DNA from: Chloroflexota bacterium
GTDB taxonomy: Bacteria; Chloroflexota; Dehalococcoidia; Plut-88900
NCBI GenBank assembly: GCA_022566235.1
Contig: JADFJI010000007.1
Coordinates: 1-17,584 of the forward strand
Length of the DNA: 17,584 bases
Direction of reading: 5' to 3'
Shown: positions 15,690-17,584 of the stretch, one piece after another
Layout: each line of letters begins with the position of its first letter
Numbering within the stretch: the stretch's first letter is position 1
Notes under the pieces: generated by a model
The model's input: the letters and a program-made list of their open reading frames with translations, nothing else
The model's database searches: none
What the model was told of the DNA's origin: nothing
Program-made: the position numbers and the translations under genes

Positions 15690-15823
15690 AGGCCGCTCTT
15701 CCCGGGCGAATTCCTGAAGACCTGGCCAACGAGGGTCTGGACGAGATATACATTCAATACGCCTCCTGGCGCAATTTACCCGGACCGTAATGCTATTGGA
15801 GGCCACAGTGAGGGATCAGCTCA
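15690..15823. other. Short intergenic stretch with a protein-like open frame
   Basis: One plus frame crossing the preceding stop reads IPEDLANEGLDEIYIQYASW and ends at TAA 15788-15790. It may be a leftover of a lost gene or chance; no start or SD supports it. AGGGA at 15811-15815 serves the next gene. Confidence 0.2.
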
Positions 15824-16261
15824 GTGAAAATCAAGACCATTCGCTCTGCGCCACTTAGCGGCCCCGGGAAGTTCGGCAATCCGGATACCCCTAAAGCGTC
15901 GTGGTTCACCAATAACGCGGCCGAGAACCCTGAGCGGAGCGACAGCTACTGGCCGCCCTGGGGCCAGGTTATCTGCATAGCTACCGCCGACGACGGCACC
16001 TGGGGCTTGGGTATGACCAGCCATGCCGGGCCTGTCTCATCAATCATCAACGACCACTTCGCTCCCTTGCTTGAAGGACAGAACTGTTTCGCTACCGAGA
16101 AGTTGTGGGATGTGATGTTCAAAGCATCCACCCACTATGGTACCCAGGGGTTGGCCAGCCACGCCATCAGCGCGGTCGATCTGGCTTTGTGGGACCTGAA
16201 AGGAAAGCTGCTCAATAAGCCGGTTTATGAGCTCCTGGGTGGTCCCGCCAGGGAGCGGATC
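15824..16261 (+). CDS. Mandelate racemase/enolase-superfamily protein, N-terminal part, 3' end lost
   Basis: About 146 residues agree with the N-terminal capping domain of the mandelate racemase/muconate-lactonizing group: VKIKTIRSAPL at the start, VICIATADDGTWGLGMT, and the helix SAVDLALWDLKGKLLNKPVYELLGG leading to GPARERI (given in two parts: AVDLALWDLKGK and KPVYELLGG). A complete member has ~380-400 residues and would continue into the catalytic barrel with Lys and the acidic metal ligands; these are all missing. After I146 (16259-16261) the frame runs on to 16687 through sequence that is hflC on the other strand, so the remaining translation is meaningless. The GTG start has AGGGA 8 bases upstream. 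The gene is cut at a sharp junction. Family members dehydrate or epimerise sugar acids or related acids; the substrate cannot be read from this part. Confidence 0.8.
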
Positions 16262-16947
16262 TTCAGATCCTCCTCCTCGCCCTCGGAGCGGAAACGGGTG
16301 GCGATCCGGTTCCGCTCCTCCCGCATCCGGTTGAAGATACTCTCTTGGACCCGGTCGGAGAACTCGGCCCGCTTCAGCCTCACGTCGATCATTTTGATGC
16401 CGAACTCGTTATCGGTAGTCCGCTCGCTAACTGCTTCCAAAACGTTTTCCAGTAATGTGGTCCGGGACTCACTGGCCTTTATTTCCGGCAGGCCTTCCTC
16501 GTCGATCACCGGGACTCCGTTTTCGTCCAGGACTCGCTCCGCGCCGATAATCTGTGACCGGGTGCTCCGGGCGATCTCGTCGCGCAGGCTGGAGGTTACG
16601 ATGTCGCCCAGCCGATTCCGGGCCGTTTCCACGTTCCCCAATGTCCTGAAGAACTCCAACGGTTCGACGATCCGGTACCTGGCGTAGGAGTCGATGGTCA
16701 GGTTCTGCTTGTCGATATCGGGCATGGACACAGGCGGAGAGTCGATCCGCAGTACCCGTTTGTCGAACCTCAGGGCGGTGTCGACAAAGGGCGCCTTGAT
16801 CTTCAGCCCCGGGGTTTTTATGATGGAGATGGGGTCGCCGAAACGGGTGACGAGGACCTGCTCCGTCACGTCCACCACGAAGAGGGACTGGCCAAGAACG
16901 ATAAGTACTACTATCACCAATGCACCGATAATGACCAAGGTTCTCAT
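16225..16947 (-). CDS. hflC: HflC-like SPFH protease-modulator subunit, C-terminus cut off
   Basis: A minus-strand frame of 240 residues, of which the first ~231 are HflC. There is one N-terminal membrane anchor (VIIGALVIVVLIVLGQSLFVV), then VDVTEQVLVTRFGDPISII, LKIKAPFVDTALRFDKRVL, the SPFH core, and MIDVRLKRAEFSDRVQESIF followed by MREERNRIATRFRSEGEEE and DLKIR. A normal HflC continues with AxADRER and ~50-90 more residues; here, after R231 (16255-16257), the frame enters the antisense of the enolase-superfamily gene and stops within ten codons. HflC pairs with HflK in the membrane and controls FtsH proteolysis. The ATG has TAGGAG about 8 bases upstream. The hflK tail lies 23 bp before it, the normal gene order. 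A 37-residue acidic insertion-like stretch (DENGVPVIDEEGLPEI) is seen mid-domain. The truncation may be an assembly artefact. Confidence 0.85.
   Translation of the reverse strand: MRTLVIIGALVIVVLIVLGQSLFVVDVTEQVLVTRFGDPISIIKTPGLKIKAPFVDTALRFDKRVLRIDSPPVSMPDIDKQNLTIDSYARYRIVEPLEFFRTLGNVETARNRLGDIVTSSLRDEIARSTRSQIIGAERVLDENGVPVIDEEGLPEIKASESRTTLLENVLEAVSERTTDNEFGIKMIDVRLKRAEFSDRVQESIFNRMREERNRIATRFRSEGEEEDLKIRSLAGPPRSS
16257..16270. repeat. Short palindrome at the enolase/hflC junction
   Basis: GGATCT-tc-AGATCC, a perfect 6-base inverted repeat. It begins at the junction where both reading frames lose their homology. Part of it is simply the codons for D-L-K-I in hflC. Confidence 0.7.
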
Positions 16948-16970
16948 TTAACACTCCTACGCCGGAATGA

Positions 16971-17584
16971 TTATTGCTGGGGCGCTGGGCTCGGACCCAG
17001 TGGTATGGGGGTCAAGCCCTCCCGGCCTCCCAAAATCAGCACTGACTCGGCGTCTGGGGAGACGATGATCTTGTTGATCTCGGGCAATATTTCCTCTATC
17101 GCTTCAAGGTATAACCGCTGCTGGGTTACCTCGCTGGTGGCCGGTACCGCAAGGTCCTCTTTGTTCAAATATTGGACGGTAAACGAATCACCGGGCTTTA
17201 TCGATTCGCCCTTTTGGACAGCAAAGCTAACGACGTTGGTGTGCGGGTCAAAACCAGTGACTATTAAGTCGATTCCGTCGACGATGCCGCCGTCCGGCCC
17301 ATCGACCACATTGATATCGGCGCCGGTAATGCCGGTGGCGCGGTCGCTATCGCCGTCGGCGTTGTCCAGGTCAAGAACGGTGTTGCGTAACCTGATTTCA
17401 AAGGGTCCGGATCCAATAAAGGTCGGGAGCACCAGGTCCTCGTTCCCCAAGTAAGCGATGGAAAACCGGTCTCCGGTGGTCAGGTCACCCGCCGGGGCGT
17501 CATAGGCGACGTTAAAGCCGCATTTGATGGCGCCTTCACCGGCGGCCGCCACCTCTCGGTCAGTAAACAGGCAACCGGCCTCGT
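16971..17584 (-). CDS. HflK C-terminal tail joined to a beta-repeat extracellular-type domain, 5' end beyond the window
   Basis: The frame is open to the right edge (EAGCLFTDREV precedes the GTG at 17552), so the N-terminus is outside. Counting from that GTG, residues ~140-185 (SEVTQQRLYLEAIEEILPE, NKIIVSPD, TPIPL) match the C-terminal helix and strand of HflK, where the usual form is APEVTRxRLYLExMExVL, and it lies directly upstream of hflC as hflK should. Residues before ~139 are not HflK: they are a Gly/Asp-rich beta domain with two copies of a motif, GDRFSIAYLGNEDLVLP (28-43) and GDSFTVQYLNKEDLAVP (121-137), 93 residues apart, and an Asp-rich loop (DLDNADGDSDRATG) between them. The SPFH domain and membrane helix expected in HflK are absent. 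Either a true fusion or, more likely, a second junction near 17135. The tail ends in a Pro-rich GPSPAPQQ. Confidence 0.6.
   Translation of the reverse strand, partial: EAGCLFTDREVAAAGEGAIKCGFNVAYDAPAGDLTTGDRFSIAYLGNEDLVLPTFIGSGPFEIRLRNTVLDLDNADGDSDRATGITGADINVVDGPDGGIVDGIDLIVTGFDPHTNVVSFAVQKGESIKPGDSFTVQYLNKEDLAVPATSEVTQQRLYLEAIEEILPEINKIIVSPDAESVLILGGREGLTPIPLGPSPAPQQ

Noticed and set aside
16262..16687. C-terminal 141 residues of the enolase-superfamily frame
   Set aside because: It is the reverse complement of hflC coding sequence, Ser/Arg-rich and without enolase motifs; not treated as real protein.
1..17584. CRISPR array, tRNA/rRNA gene, insertion sequence or defence system
   Set aside because: No regularly spaced repeats, cloverleaf, transposase or known defence gene was seen on either strand.

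Overview
The window looks like bacterial accessory or catabolic sequence from a GC-rich, slow-growing heterotroph. Many starts are GTG or TTG behind good Shine-Dalgarno (SD) sequences. The gene mix is three different FAD oxidoreductases, two M24 creatinase/hydrolase-like proteins, a PF04909 amidohydrolase, a crotonase, and an enolase-superfamily gene next to hflK/hflC sequence. This resembles the catabolic expansions described for SAR202 and related Chloroflexota (Dehalococcoidia). That placement is inference from gene content; there is no rRNA or other marker here.

Layout. 1-545: 3' end of an M24 metallopeptidase-fold gene (ectoine-hydrolase-like). 666-1619: secreted GH114-like protein with a long Pro/Thr linker, behind a strong promoter-like sequence. 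1900-2316: DUF4234-type membrane protein. 2414-3556: amidohydrolase. 3735-4502: enoyl-CoA hydratase/isomerase. 4711-4872: a 53-residue SEC-C zinc peptide. 4937-7393 (minus): large FAD-GcvT fusion of the dimethylglycine/sarcosine dehydrogenase type. 7622-8023 and 8243-9418 (plus): Rid-family protein and creatinase-like M24 protein, divergent from the dehydrogenase across a region with promoter and operator-like palindromes. 9642-11528 (minus): ABC-F ATPase. 11857-12462: divergent PlsY-like acyltransferase. 12895-15689: DAO-type FAD oxidoreductase and PYROXD2/CrtI-like oxidoreductase in a tight pair. 15824-16261: 5' part of a mandelate racemase/enolase-superfamily gene. 16255-17584 (minus): broken hflC and the tail of hflK joined to a beta-repeat protein that runs off the window.

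How the genes may work together. The most coherent idea is the 4.9-9.4 kb block. A creatinase-like hydrolase would release an N-methylated amino acid (creatinase itself gives sarcosine and urea). The divergently transcribed FAD-GcvT dehydrogenase is of the type that demethylates sarcosine or dimethylglycine onto folate. A second DAO-type flavoenzyme lies at 12.9 kb. The active sites are not fully canonical, so the substrates may be relatives of creatine.

The right end needs caution. hflC and the enolase gene are both cut at the same roughly 7 bp, in opposite orientation. About 880 bp further on, the hflK tail is joined to an unrelated repeat domain. This is either a real rearrangement or a chimeric assembly or amplification product.
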